Assembly: GCA_016212925.1 (NCBI GenBank)
Contig: JACRDF010000006.1
Location: 62,001-126,000, forward strand
From: Desulfomonile tiedjei
Lineage (GTDB): Bacteria > Desulfobacterota > Desulfomonilia > Desulfomonilales > Desulfomonilaceae
Length of the DNA stretch: 64,000 bases
Direction of reading: 5' to 3'
In this document: positions 1-8,478 of the stretch, one piece after another
Numbering within the stretch: position 1 is the first letter of the stretch
Layout of the letters: each line of letters opens with the position of its first letter
Program-made: the position numbers and the translations under genes
The notes under the pieces: model-generated
What the model was told of the DNA's origin: nothing
Seen by the model: the letters and a program-made list of their open reading frames with translations, nothing else
Database searches by the model: none

Positions 1-414
1 TCCACAGGAATTGAACTGGACGGGATCGAAGGCTTTTGGAGGCCCTATCCGATCGAATACAAATCCGGAAGGCTCCGGCATGAAAGGGGCTATGAGGTTC
101 AGCTTTGTGCGCAGGCGCTCTGTCTGGAGGAGATGCTGAACGTGAGGATTAATGAGGGTGCTCTTTTCTACGGAAAGACCAAACGACGGCTGGAAATCTC
201 CTTTGACGAGAAACTGCGCACGGAGACAGAGGTCGCCGCGCAAGACCTGCATCGGTTGGTGGACTCCAGGAGCACGCCGAAGGCAAAATATCAGAAGAAA
301 TGCCGAGAGTGCTCCTTGTTGGCCGTTTGTATGCCCAAGGTCACCGGGGTCCAAAGAAATGTCGCGGCTTACCTGCAAAAAGCGTTGAATCCAACAGATT
401 GGGAACACCAATGA
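1..414 (+). CDS. cas4: CRISPR-associated exonuclease Cas4 (C-terminal part, cut by window edge)
   Basis: The open frame runs in from before base 1 and ends at TGA 412-414, giving 137 visible residues. Cas4 is a RecB-like nuclease that trims prespacers and selects PAM-proximal ends for Cas1-Cas2. Visible signatures are the nuclease motif PIEYKSG near the start of the fragment, the QLCAQALCLEEM helix that follows it, and a C-terminal cluster CRECSLLAVC that supplies three of the four cysteines of the usual [4Fe-4S] site. The first cysteine and the early nuclease acidic residues lie outside the window. The stop overlaps the cas1 start (ATGA), as expected for a cas4-cas1-cas2 operon. The effector genes (cas3, cas5, cas8c, cas7) should lie upstream but cannot be seen. 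Confidence 0.93.
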   Translation, partial: STGIELDGIEGFWRPYPIEYKSGRLRHERGYEVQLCAQALCLEEMLNVRINEGALFYGKTKRRLEISFDEKLRTETEVAAQDLHRLVDSRSTPKAKYQKKCRECSLLAVCMPKVTGVQRNVAAYLQKALNPTDWEHQ

Positions 415-1442
415 AGCGACTGCTCAACACCCTTTACGTCACTACTCAGGGGGCCTATCTCTCCAAAGAAGGCGAGACCGTCCTCGTACAGGTGGAAGGC
501 CAGACCAAGCTTCAATTGCCCATCCACACGCTCAGCGGAATAGTGTGCTTCGGCCGTGTCGTTTGCAGCCCGCCTCTGATGCATTTATGCGCGGCACGGA
601 GCGTTGCAATCTCTTTCCTGAGTGAGTATGGGCGGTTCTGGGCAAGGGTCCAAGGCCCGGTTTCTGGAAATGTGTTGCTTCGCCGTGAGCAGTACCGCCG
701 AGCGGACGACGACAAAATGTCGGCCGAGATCGCTAGAACGGTTGTCCTCGCGAAAGTGGCAAACTCCAGGACGGTTCTTCTTCGAGCTGTGCGGGACCAT
801 CCCGAAACGACCGACACGGGGTCGTTAGACAATACCGCGCGTGAGCTTGCGCGCATAGCTGAGGGCCTGAGCAAGCCGGCCGGGCTTGATACCGTGCGAG
901 GGCTGGAAGGAGACGCGGCCCGGAAGTACTTTGAGGTCTTCGATCATCTTATCGTTGCCCAGAAGGAGGATTTCTTCTTTCGGGAACGGAGCCGACGGCC
1001 ACCGCTGGACAACATGAACGCTCTTCTCTCGTTCCTGTACACGCTCTTGACTCATGACGTGGCGTCCAGCCTGGAGGCGGTGGGATTGGACTCGGCTGTG
1101 GGCTATTTGCATCGGGATAGACCTGGGCGACCGGGTCTGGCCCTGGATCTCATGGAAGAGTTCCGACCCTTCTTTGCGGATCGGCTCGCACTGTCACTGG
1201 TTAACCGCCAACAGGTTAAAGGGAAGGGATTCAAGAAGACCGAGACAGGAGCGGTCATGATGGATGACGAGACGCGTAAGACAGTGCTTGTGGCCTATCA
1301 GAAGCGCAAACAGGAAGACCTGAGGCACCCCTTTCTAGAGGAGCAAATAGCAGTGGGCCTTTTGCCGCACGCACAGGCAATGCTTTTTGCCCGTTACCTT
1401 CGGGGAGACATCGACGGATACCCGCCGTTCTTTTGGAGGTGA
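411..1442 (+). CDS. cas1: CRISPR-associated endonuclease Cas1 (type I-C)
   Basis: Cas1 is the integrase of spacer acquisition and acts as a Cas1-Cas2 complex at the leader-proximal repeat. The product is 343 residues and starts MKRLLNTLYVTTQGAYLSKE, the usual N-terminal beta-domain of the I-C (CRISPR/Dvulg) group. The C-terminal half carries the helical metal-site region, including the stretch SAVGYLHRDRPGRPGLALDL with the conserved histidine, and the LMEEFRPFFADRL helix with the conserved acidic residues. I chose ATG 411, which overlaps the cas4 stop by four bases; a longer in-frame extension from 300 would run inside cas4 and is not credible. It is followed 7 bases later by cas2. Confidence 0.97.
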   Translation: MKRLLNTLYVTTQGAYLSKEGETVLVQVEGQTKLQLPIHTLSGIVCFGRVVCSPPLMHLCAARSVAISFLSEYGRFWARVQGPVSGNVLLRREQYRRADDDKMSAEIARTVVLAKVANSRTVLLRAVRDHPETTDTGSLDNTARELARIAEGLSKPAGLDTVRGLEGDAARKYFEVFDHLIVAQKEDFFFRERSRRPPLDNMNALLSFLYTLLTHDVASSLEAVGLDSAVGYLHRDRPGRPGLALDLMEEFRPFFADRLALSLVNRQQVKGKGFKKTETGAVMMDDETRKTVLVAYQKRKQEDLRHPFLEEQIAVGLLPHAQAMLFARYLRGDIDGYPPFFWR

Positions 1443-1449
1443 TCGGATC

Positions 1450-1740
1450 ATGTTGATTTTAGTCACATACGACGTAAGCACCGAGACCCCGGAAGGCAAA
1501 AAGAGACTGCGTCGCGTCGCCAAGATCTGTACGAACCTTGGACAACGGGTCCAAAAGTCGGTCTTCGAGTGTCTCTTGGAGCCCGCCCAGTGGGCGGTTT
1601 TGCGACAGCGCTTGATCGACGCAGTTGACCAGGAGACAGACAGCTTGCGGTTTTACTTTCTCGGAAAAAACTGGAAGCTGCGGGTGGAACATGTGGGCGC
1701 AAAGGAGTCGTACGATCCGCAGGGATCACTAATCGTCTGA
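1450..1740 (+). CDS. cas2: CRISPR-associated endoribonuclease Cas2
   Basis: This is a 96-residue ferredoxin-fold protein that bridges two Cas1 dimers during spacer integration. It starts MLILVTYDVSTET, with the conserved aspartate at residue 8 after the first beta strand, followed by GKKRLRRVAKIC and GQRVQKSVFECLL, all typical of type I-C Cas2. Start ATG 1450 follows a TTGGAGGTGATCGG stretch that serves as ribosome binding site. The longer in-frame extension (from 1387) lies inside cas1 and lacks family similarity. It is the last gene before the CRISPR leader, so the adaptation genes and array share orientation. Confidence 0.97.
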   Translation: MLILVTYDVSTETPEGKKRLRRVAKICTNLGQRVQKSVFECLLEPAQWAVLRQRLIDAVDQETDSLRFYFLGKNWKLRVEHVGAKESYDPQGSLIV

Positions 1741-1929
1741 TCGGTCTATTTGCGAACCCCAAACTCCCAGGAAATTCCAGGGAGGTTCGCAGTTGTTGTA
1801 ACGTCCTGGAATAATGATGGTTATCTGCCGATGGGAGGCCGGCTTAACCCATGACTAAGCGTGAGGGAACCATGGTTCGCAAAAATGTGCCTTGTAGGGA
1901 CCGCTGAATCAAGGTTTCTCCCTCTCGCT
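1741..1929 (+). promoter_or_regulatory. CRISPR leader
   Basis: This is a 189-base non-coding stretch between cas2 and the first repeat, in the position of an I-C leader that should drive pre-crRNA transcription and direct new spacers to the first repeat. It contains TGCGAACC at 1751-1758, its inverted copy GGTTCGCA at 1784-1791, and a second GGTTCGCA at 1874-1881. I see no convincing consensus sigma-70 pair. The leader role is inferred from position and orientation. Confidence 0.75.
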
Positions 1930-3148
1930 ATCGCCCCTCGCGCAGGGGCGTGGATTGAAACGCGGGTCGCCGATAGCGTTGACAACAAGGTGTGCTCATC
2001 GCCCCTCGCGCAGGGGCGTGGATTGAAACAACTGGACCAGAAAGCCGTTTCCTACGCCGGTTGATCGCCCCTCGCGCAGGGGCGTGGATTGAAACAATGG
2101 TGCGGTGAAGCTCACCACTGCGGCCACAGATCGCCCCTCGCGCAGGGGCGTGGATTGAAACCCTTTTGTATTGCTCCCGCCGCGCTAGCTTTGCGATCGC
2201 CCCTCGCGCAGGGGCGTGGATTGAAACCTACGGCCAGTATCAGATTGCGGAATACCTGGTCGATCGCCCCTCGCGCAGGGGCGTGGATTGAAACACCGTG
2301 ATGGCTGAAGTAAAACTTTATCGAGGCATATCGCCCCTCGCGCAGGGGCGTGGATTGAAACCGCAAATCTCCAGTCAGGAAGCTCATGCCTTCAATCGCC
2401 CCTCGCGCAGGGGCGTGGATTGAAACCACGTAATCCAGCCAGTCTTGCATTTCACTTTTATCGCCCCTCGCGCAGGGGCGTGGATTGAAACTCGCAACCC
2501 CAACTAATCATGACCCTTCCTCCCTATCGCCCCTCGCGCAGGGGCGTGGATTGAAACTCGACATTCACGGTCGGCGGTCCGGCCGCAGCAGATCGCCCCT
2601 CGCGCAGGGGCGTGGATTGAAACTGTGTAGTATGGCTCTTGACCGAGATGCTACGTGATCGCCCCTCGCGCAGGGGCGTGGATTGAAACACAACGATGGT
2701 GTCCTGGCCGTCTTCCGCGCCCTATCGCCCCTCGCGCAGGGGCGTGGATTGAAACTCGAACTCTTCCTGACTCATCCGGTTATTCGGATATCGCCCCTCG
2801 CGCAGGGGCGTGGATTGAAACCTCCTTACTGCCCCACTTTGTTAGAGTTTTTGGGATCGCCCCTCGCGCAGGGGCGTGGATTGAAACCGTTGATTCCCTC
2901 CAGGTGCTTTCTCAACCCTGATCGCCCCTCGCGCAGGGGCGTGGATTGAAACTCCATAGTGACGACAGCAATGGCCCTGGAGCAGCATCGCCCCTCGCGC
3001 AGGGGCGTGGATTGAAACCGCTTCAGCGATGAACATCCCGCGAATGGCCGAATCGCCCCTCGCGCAGGGGCGTGGATTGAAACCGCTTCAGCGATGAACA
3101 TCCCGCGAATGGCCGAATCGCCCCTCGCGCAGGGGCGTGGATTGAAAC
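1930..3148 (+). CRISPR. CRISPR array, type I-C repeats, 19 repeats and 18 spacers
   Basis: A 32-base repeat occurs 19 times. It begins ATCGCCCCTCGCGCAGGGGC and ends GTGGATTGAAAC. Repeat starts are 1930, 1998, 2064, 2130, 2196, 2263, 2330, 2395, 2460, 2526, 2592, 2658, 2724, 2790, 2856, 2921, 2987, 3052 and 3117. Spacers are 33-36 bases. The GCCCCT...AGGGGC arms form the short hairpin that Cas5c recognises in type I-C, and the 3' GATTGAAAC would be part of the crRNA 5' handle. I see no variant in any copy, including the last. The final two spacers (3019-3051 and 3084-3116) are identical. Leader and cas genes lie 5', so the newest spacers are near 1962. Confidence 0.99.
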
Positions 3149-3219
3149 CAACTTGTGCAACAGCCTGCCGCGGTTTAGAATTATATCGATTGCTCAAATT
3201 TAAGAGGGGGAAAATTGCT

Positions 3220-4419
3220 ATGCTGAAATCAATACTCATTGCGGCAATAGTGGCGGCGGCGTTTGTCGCGACAAATATTATGGTGGATGCCGCAGATAGT
3301 ACGTCAGACCCGAAAAGCCGGTCCGTGATAGCCGAGAACCTTCCCACGGCACACACTGTGGGAAAGATAGAACCGGTAGCCGTGTTCGACGGACCAATGC
3401 CGACCGGTGTAACCGTATCACATGACGGCAGGATCTTCGTGAACTTTCCGCGGTGGGGAGACAAGGTGCCGTACACCGTTGCGGAGCTGCAATGCGAGAC
3501 AGTTCCATACCCCAACGCAGATTTCAACAAACCGAACGCGGAGCGCCCATACGAATCTCTAATATCAGTGCAGAGCGTGGTGGTTGATCCCAAGAACCGA
3601 CTCTGGCTCCTGGACACGGGTCGGATAGAATTCGGGCCTCCCAAGCTCGGGGGCCCCAAATTGGTCGGTGTCGATCTGGCCACCAATCAAGTCTTCAAGA
3701 TCATCGTGTTTACGCCTGACGTGGCAATGCCCACCACCTACCTCAATGACATGCGTTTCGATCTGCGCCGAGGCAAGGAAGGCATGGCTTTCATAACCGA
3801 TTCTTCTAGCGAAACCCCCGGCATCATAGTTGTCGACCTGGCGACCGGCCAGAGTTGGCGCCGGCTCACGAATCATGAGTCGACGAGGCCGTTTCACTCC
3901 TTTTTCCCGCTGGTGGAGGGCAGGCCGTGGATGGTGCGCCCTCCCAACGGAAAACCTTCGCTGGTGCTGGTGGGAGCAGACGGGATAGCCATCGGCAATG
4001 ACGGGAAGAGACTATTCTATAGCCCGCTCTCCAGTTGGAGTCTGTACAGCGTCAGCACCGACGCGCTGGCTGATCAGTCTCTGACCGAAGATAAGGTCGC
4101 TGCAACGGTTAAAGAAGAAGGTGAAAAGGGGGTCGCGTCAGATGGCCTGGAATCCGACTCGAAAGGGAATCTTTACGTGACCAGCTTCGACCAAGGCGCG
4201 ATACTGCGACGATCTCCGGATGGTTCATACGAAACGCTGGTGTTCGATCCTCGAGTGCTGTGGCCTGACACCTTGTCCGTGGCCGGCGACGGGTACCTCT
4301 ATTTCATTGTGAACCAGCTACACCGGCAGGCCCGCTTTAACCGCGGAAAGGACCTCCGTGAAAAGCCGTACGTGCTCTACCGGGTCAAAATCGACGCCAA
4401 ACCGGTTATGTTGAAGTAG
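3220..4419 (+). CDS. Secreted major royal jelly / yellow family beta-propeller protein
   Basis: The protein has 399 residues. It starts MLKSILIAAIVAAAFVATNI, a signal peptide, and an AGAGGGGG-like ribosome site (about 3202-3210) precedes ATG 3220. The body matches the MRJP/yellow family of six-bladed propellers: FVNFPRWGDKVPYTVAEL near residue 75, LWLLDTG near 128, YLNDMRFD near 168, AFITDSS near 190, the FHSFFPLVEG loop, and FYSPLSSWSLY. Bacterial members are uncharacterised exported proteins; in insects the family includes a dopachrome-converting enzyme and ligand binders, so the substrate here is unknown. It starts only 71 bases after the last CRISPR repeat and looks monocistronic. Family confidence is high; function is not assigned. 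Confidence 0.88.
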   Translation: MLKSILIAAIVAAAFVATNIMVDAADSTSDPKSRSVIAENLPTAHTVGKIEPVAVFDGPMPTGVTVSHDGRIFVNFPRWGDKVPYTVAELQCETVPYPNADFNKPNAERPYESLISVQSVVVDPKNRLWLLDTGRIEFGPPKLGGPKLVGVDLATNQVFKIIVFTPDVAMPTTYLNDMRFDLRRGKEGMAFITDSSSETPGIIVVDLATGQSWRRLTNHESTRPFHSFFPLVEGRPWMVRPPNGKPSLVLVGADGIAIGNDGKRLFYSPLSSWSLYSVSTDALADQSLTEDKVAATVKEEGEKGVASDGLESDSKGNLYVTSFDQGAILRRSPDGSYETLVFDPRVLWPDTLSVAGDGYLYFIVNQLHRQARFNRGKDLREKPYVLYRVKIDAKPVMLK

Positions 4420-4447
4420 GTGCGGGGAAGAGGAGGAGAGGAACATT

Positions 4448-4484
4448 GCAGGGGGAACCTTTTCTGAAGAAAAGGTCCCCCTGC
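4448..4484. repeat. Intergenic hairpin, copy 1 of a dispersed palindromic family
   Basis: Arms GCAGGGGGAACCTTTTCT and AGAAAAGGTCCCCCTGC pair with a single-base bulge. The following linker CACCCCCTCCAAAAGACTTT closely resembles the linkers beside the hairpins at 24607-24644 and 27174-27211. A small palindrome AACTTGCAAGTT follows near 4510-4521. It could act as a terminator for the upstream gene, but no T-run follows, so I list it as a repeat. Confidence 0.7.
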
Positions 4485-4595
4485 ACCCCCTCCAAAAGAC
4501 TTTATTATCAACTTGCAAGTTAGGTCCGGTGTCTAATGGCGGGCTTTGGCTGCCGGGACACGGGCCGGTGCCTTCGCTGGCCTGTAAAAAGCTGC

Positions 4596-5561
4596 ATGGT
4601 CTTACCGCCCTCAATTCTGATTCCCGACGATACGTCTCCCGACCGCGCGGACAAAGTCCTGTCCGAGTGCCTCTCCGGCAGGGCAAGCCGATCCTCACTG
4701 GCCCGGCTCATGAAGAAAGGGCTCGTGATCCGGGATGGTGTGCCGGTACGCGCGTCAACCGTTCTGAGTCCCGGAGATCGGGTGGAGTTGGTCTCGACGG
4801 AAGCTGAAACCCCGCCGGCTAAAGCACCGGAAATTTCGCAAGCGCCAATCCTGTTTGAAGACGACGACATCATAGTCGTAGACAAGCCCCCTGGGCTGGT
4901 AGTCCATCCTGGAGCGGGCCGAGACTCAGGTACGTTAATGGACGCTCTCCTGCAAACCAGGCCTGACATGATCGGCGTTGGAGAGCCCGGACGGTGGGGA
5001 GTGGTCCACCGGCTGGACCGAGACACTTCCGGTGTGATGGTCCTAGCGAAGAACGTTGCTGCTCATGCTTCGCTTTCCGCTCAATTCAAAGCTCACTCTA
5101 TCCGACGCGTCTATTTGGCCTTGGTACGAGGCAATCCCGGCAAAGACGAAGGAATAATTGACGCTCCTTTGGGCCGACACCCGAAAGACAGGAAGAGAAT
5201 TTCCACCACGACCTCCAAACCACGGCGGGCCGTCACGAGGTGGGAAGTCCTCCAACTATGCTCAGGATATGCGCTCCTGGAGGTAACGCCGGAAACGGGA
5301 CGAACCCATCAGATCCGCGTCCATCTGGCATCCGCGGGCCTTCCGGTGGCAGGAGATCCGGTTTATGGTAAGCCCCGGAGGAGAGGGGGTTCATCAGGCC
5401 CCGCAGTGCGAAGCCTGGAAAGCGTCCTGAAACGCCAGGGGCTCCACGCCGCGATTCTAGGGTTTGAGCACCCGAGGACTCACGAGTACGTAGAGTTCTC
5501 TTCGCTCTTAGCGGCTGACATCGCTGCCGCAATCCGGATTGTGGGGTGCGAGGATAATTGA
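4596..5561 (+). CDS. RluA-family 23S rRNA pseudouridine synthase (RluD-like)
   Basis: The product (321 residues from ATG 4596) isomerises specific uridines in large-subunit rRNA. An N-terminal S4-like RNA-binding domain (about residues 15-80, with RADKVLSECL and GDRVELV) precedes the synthase domain. The domain shows DIIVVDKPPGLVVHPG, the catalytic motif HRLDRDTSGVMVLAK with the essential aspartate, RVYLALVRG, and ETGRTHQIRVHLASAGLPVAGDPVYG. This order is typical of RluD/RluA proteins of about 320 residues. No strong ribosome site is visible; an in-frame ATG at 4536 would add 20 unconserved residues. It stands alone, with no obvious operon partner. Confidence 0.9.
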   Translation: MVLPPSILIPDDTSPDRADKVLSECLSGRASRSSLARLMKKGLVIRDGVPVRASTVLSPGDRVELVSTEAETPPAKAPEISQAPILFEDDDIIVVDKPPGLVVHPGAGRDSGTLMDALLQTRPDMIGVGEPGRWGVVHRLDRDTSGVMVLAKNVAAHASLSAQFKAHSIRRVYLALVRGNPGKDEGIIDAPLGRHPKDRKRISTTTSKPRRAVTRWEVLQLCSGYALLEVTPETGRTHQIRVHLASAGLPVAGDPVYGKPRRRGGSSGPAVRSLESVLKRQGLHAAILGFEHPRTHEYVEFSSLLAADIAAAIRIVGCEDN

Positions 5562-5644
5562 TGCCGATTGCTGGACGATCTACACGGCGGCGAGCGTGCT
5601 AGTGATGGGCGTTTGGAGGCCCATTTCCTCATAGTGAACGTGGC

Positions 5645-5680
5645 GCAAAAAAGAAACCCCCGATTTGACGGCTTCGGGGG
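5645..5680 (-). terminator. Rho-independent terminator, minus strand
   Basis: Arms CCCCCGA (5657-5663) and TCGGGGG (5674-5680) enclose a 10-base loop. Read on the minus strand the hairpin is followed by TTTCTTTTTTGCG, a good U-tract. It could end transcription from the L,D-transpeptidase gene at 6717-6100, although about 420 bases separate them. Confidence 0.65.
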
Positions 5681-6099
5681 CGCAAACTAAAAGGAAAAAG
5701 CTCCTAATGTGGCAGGCTGATTTTGCTACTTTTGATCGAAGTAAGTCAAGTACTTTTATGTCTGGAACTCAGGCTATAGTTCATTTCCGGGAACCGCCGG
5801 CGTGTCCAAAACGAAGTCTCAACACATAATGTGTACTCGGGATTGTAACTATACATCGCTAGAATTCAATTAGGAAATAATTCTCAGTTGGGGGCAAAAC
5901 TAGGGAACCAAAGAACCGAAATCCACATCCCTGAATTCATAAAGCCTCGCGATCTCTTTTCCGGTGAAAAAACGACGCGCAGACTTTTTTCTTCAAAGTT
6001 ATCCTAGTACCGGCTGGGGATTTGATTTCTCAGAAAGACCGTGACGGCCCAGCAAATACCGCCCCGTTTAGGGCCCGGTCAAGCGGGATGCCCCGTGCC
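5681..6099. other. Intergenic region without recognised gene
   Basis: This AT-richer 420-base stretch lies between the minus-strand terminator and the L,D-transpeptidase stop. I see no supported reading frame, RNA gene or repeat in it. It may be 3' untranslated sequence of the minus-strand gene. Confidence 0.4.
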
Positions 6100-6717
6100 T
6101 CAAGGCAAGATCTTTACAGGGGTTCCCACATTAACCATTTGATACAATTCCTGAGCGTCCGCGGGAAACATGTGTATGCAGCCGTAAGACTTCTTCAGCA
6201 TTCCTTCTTCATGTCTTTTATCCGCATGAATGTGGATGCACTCACCGGTGAAGCCGCGCTGCCTGTCTTTGACATTGGGATAGTTGATGCTAAGAACCGT
6301 GGCCTCATCTCCACCATACGGCTCTGACCACAGCTTCTCCAGCGCGGGCCCGGTGGAAGCATCGACAAAGGCATTTCCCTTGCACCAACTCCGGTTGTCC
6401 ACTATCCGATGGCCTTTGCCCGAAGTGCGCGAAGCCATCCAGGAGACCTCGTAGTCGCCGACGGGCGTACGGTGGTCGCCGCCGCGTTGCTTACCAACTC
6501 CTCCCTTGCCGACTCCAATGGGGTACTCTCGGATCAACTCGGCATGCCGCCATAATTGGAGAATCCCATCGGAGCAGTGTATGGCAATACGATATTCCGC
6601 TTGTTTGGGCTGAGGATCTTGAGAGGGTTCGGCATGCGGACAAACCGGGACCGCCAGAAAAAGGAAGCAAAGCGCTGCTGTGCCGAGCGCCCGAAGCCCT
6701 TGAAGGTCATGTTCCAT
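6100..6717 (-). CDS. Exported L,D-transpeptidase (YkuD) family protein
   Basis: The 205-residue product has an N-terminal hydrophobic signal (ALGTAALCFLFLAVPVCPHA). The YkuD domain spans about residues 40-205. These enzymes crosslink or anchor to peptidoglycan in the periplasm through a catalytic cysteine. The active-site region reads CIHIHADKRHEEGMLKKSYGCIHM, so the cysteine and glycine are present but the usual SHGC histidine is a tyrosine. Preceding family features include GGVGKQRGGDHRTPVGDYEV, close to the usual GK...TPxGxF signature. It is transcribed divergently from the TPR gene at 6805 across 87 bases. Family is clear; specific substrate is unknown. Confidence 0.82.
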   Translation of the reverse strand: MEHDLQGLRALGTAALCFLFLAVPVCPHAEPSQDPQPKQAEYRIAIHCSDGILQLWRHAELIREYPIGVGKGGVGKQRGGDHRTPVGDYEVSWMASRTSGKGHRIVDNRSWCKGNAFVDASTGPALEKLWSEPYGGDEATVLSINYPNVKDRQRGFTGECIHIHADKRHEEGMLKKSYGCIHMFPADAQELYQMVNVGTPVKILP

Positions 6718-6804
6718 TTTTTCTCAATAACTGGTATTAGCGATGCCAGGATCGTTCACAACGACCGGGTCCGTCATTGTGTATCATAACGTACTGTTAC
6801 GGTC

Positions 6805-7866
6805 ATGAATAATCTACAATCAGCCTTCAAGTCCGTTGCGGAGTTCAAAGCAAGAATGCCGACTCGTGTCAAGTGGCCTTTGGCGGTATTTGCCGTCGTG
6901 TTGGGGCTGGTTGCAGGATCGGCATCCTTCTTAAGCGCGGCCGATTCGTCCCCAGTCCCGCGGGAAAACACTCCCGAGGCCGTCTTGGAGGCCGCGGACC
7001 GGGCCTACAACGAGAGCAGGTTTCAGGAAGCCATCAGGCTTTACACCCAGATCACAAAGATCGTGGCCCCGGCCGGGCGTGCTTTCGTCGGAAGAGGCAT
7101 GGCCCATGAAATGACGAACCAACCAGATAAGGCGGTGGAAGACTATAAGAAAGCCCTCGAAGCGGATCCGGACAACTACATAGCCATGGAAAACATCGCA
7201 GGGATATGGGAACGCAACGGAAAGAACATTCCCGAAGCGATCGAACTCTATAGGAGAGCCTTGAACCTGGACCCTCGGCCCGCCTGGCGGGAAAACCTGG
7301 CAGTGTGGATCGGAATTCTGGAAACTCGCCTGAGATCGGAGGGATCGTCCGCGGTGGCTTGTTGGCACAAAGGCAACGACAAGGTCCTCAAGGGAGATCT
7401 CGCTTCCGCGAAAACGGCTTATTCCAAGGCAATTGCCCTGAATCCGGCCATGTTTCAAGCCTACTACAGCAGGGGCCTGGTTCGGGTGAAGAATGGCGAC
7501 CTGACAGGGGCGTTGAAAGACTTCGGTGAGACGATTCGGCTCTCTCCAACTCTTAGGGGCTGTCTGGTTCAGAGAGGGCTTGTCTGGGAACAGTTGGGGA
7601 ACAAGCAAGCAGCGCTGGAGGACTTCAAGCGGGCCGCGGAGCTGGACCCGCGAGATCCCCAAGCCTTCTATCAGTTAGGGAGAACCTTGGAGACGGAAGG
7701 CAACCTGGAAGAAGCTTTACAATCCTACCGGGCCGCTATGGCGCTCAAGCCCAAGCCGGATTTGTTGAAACTCTTGCTGGAGAGGACCGCGGCCGCTTCT
7801 GCCACAACGACAACGAATGGGAAGAGGCATCCGGTTGGGTCAAAAAAATCGAAAGGGTTGTGGTGA
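6805..7866 (+). CDS. TPR repeat protein, membrane-anchored or exported
   Basis: The protein has 353 residues. A hydrophobic segment WPLAVFAVVLGLVAGSASFL at about residues 24-43 acts as a signal or anchor. At least six tetratricopeptide repeats follow between residues 55 and 325, with clear units such as GRAFVGRGMAHEMTNQPDKA, FQAYYSRGLVRVKNGDLTGA and PQAFYQLGRTLETEGNLEEA. The tail is polar and basic. TPR arrays hold protein partners; none is indicated here. The ribosome site at ATG 6805 is weak; ATG 6856 (MPTRVKWPL) would give a tidier signal peptide and is a possible alternative start. Confidence 0.82.
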   Translation: MNNLQSAFKSVAEFKARMPTRVKWPLAVFAVVLGLVAGSASFLSAADSSPVPRENTPEAVLEAADRAYNESRFQEAIRLYTQITKIVAPAGRAFVGRGMAHEMTNQPDKAVEDYKKALEADPDNYIAMENIAGIWERNGKNIPEAIELYRRALNLDPRPAWRENLAVWIGILETRLRSEGSSAVACWHKGNDKVLKGDLASAKTAYSKAIALNPAMFQAYYSRGLVRVKNGDLTGALKDFGETIRLSPTLRGCLVQRGLVWEQLGNKQAALEDFKRAAELDPRDPQAFYQLGRTLETEGNLEEALQSYRAAMALKPKPDLLKLLLERTAAASATTTTNGKRHPVGSKKSKGLW

Positions 7867-7967
7867 CAGGATCGTTTTGGTCGTGACAAAAAGGGCTCCG
7901 CTGTTGCGAAAATCTCGGAGGCTTAATGCCCATGTAGGCACTGCTTGCCGGGATTTGCCGACAAATA

Positions 7968-7996
7968 TTGACTTCGGCGGACTAAACTTGTAGATT
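7968..7996 (+). promoter_or_regulatory. Sigma-70 promoter for the tRNA pair
   Basis: A TTGACT -35 (7968-7973) and TAGATT -10 (7991-7996) are separated by 17 bases. The expected start point falls just before tRNA-His at 8007. Confidence 0.6.
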
Positions 7997-8006
7997 TAAT
8001 CGTTGT

Positions 8007-8083
8007 GGAGGGCGTAGCTCAGTTGGCAGAGCACAGGGTTGTGGCCTCTGTGGCCGTGGGTTCGAGTCCCACCGCTCTCCCCA
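8007..8083 (+). tRNA. tRNA-His (GTG)
   Basis: A full cloverleaf is visible. The 8-bp acceptor includes the extra G-1 paired with C73 that marks tRNA-His (GGAGGGCG with CGCTCTCC). TAGCTCAGTTGGCAGAGC forms the D arm, the anticodon is GTG at 8041-8043, GTGGGTTCGAGTCCCAC forms the T arm, and CCA is encoded at 8081-8083. Confidence 0.96.
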
Positions 8084-8117
8084 CCGTTTAAAATGTGCCT
8101 CGAAAAGTCTGCTTATT

Positions 8118-8194
<77 letters not shown>

Positions 8195-8208
8195 AAAAGC
8201 CAAGAGTG

Positions 8209-8250
8209 GCCGACTAGTTGGCGTATGCCGGCTAGTCGGCTTCTTCTTTC
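8209..8250 (+). terminator. Rho-independent terminator after tRNA-Arg
   Basis: Arms GCCGACTAG (8209-8217) and CTAGTCGGC (8232-8240) pair perfectly and are followed by TTCTTCTTTCT. It ends the tRNA-His/tRNA-Arg transcript. Confidence 0.85.
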
Positions 8251-8478
8251 TGAGGATGCCCGGACCCGCAGCGGCCCATGCTTGCCGCGGCGGGGCCAGG
8301 CAAAGAGACAATAGCATACGAGGATAGGAAGCATTTCTTTTTCGGAGTATAATTCCCGGATGGGCGCCGCCCGGTTACTCTGATCGAAGAGAGCAGAGTA
8401 CGACCTTGCAAGCGGGTAGCCGGGAACCCGTTTGACGCTACAATTATCTTAGGTCTCACAGGTGTTACGGAGAACGAA

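Noticed and set aside
2655-2949. Open frames across the CRISPR array (both strands), including IAPRAGAWIET repeats
   Set aside because: They are translations of the CRISPR repeats; the spacers change and the frames have no ribosome sites.
2826-3686. A 286-residue minus-strand frame over the array end and the MRJP-like gene
   Set aside because: It is antisense to a gene with clear family motifs and begins with translated CRISPR repeats at its other end.
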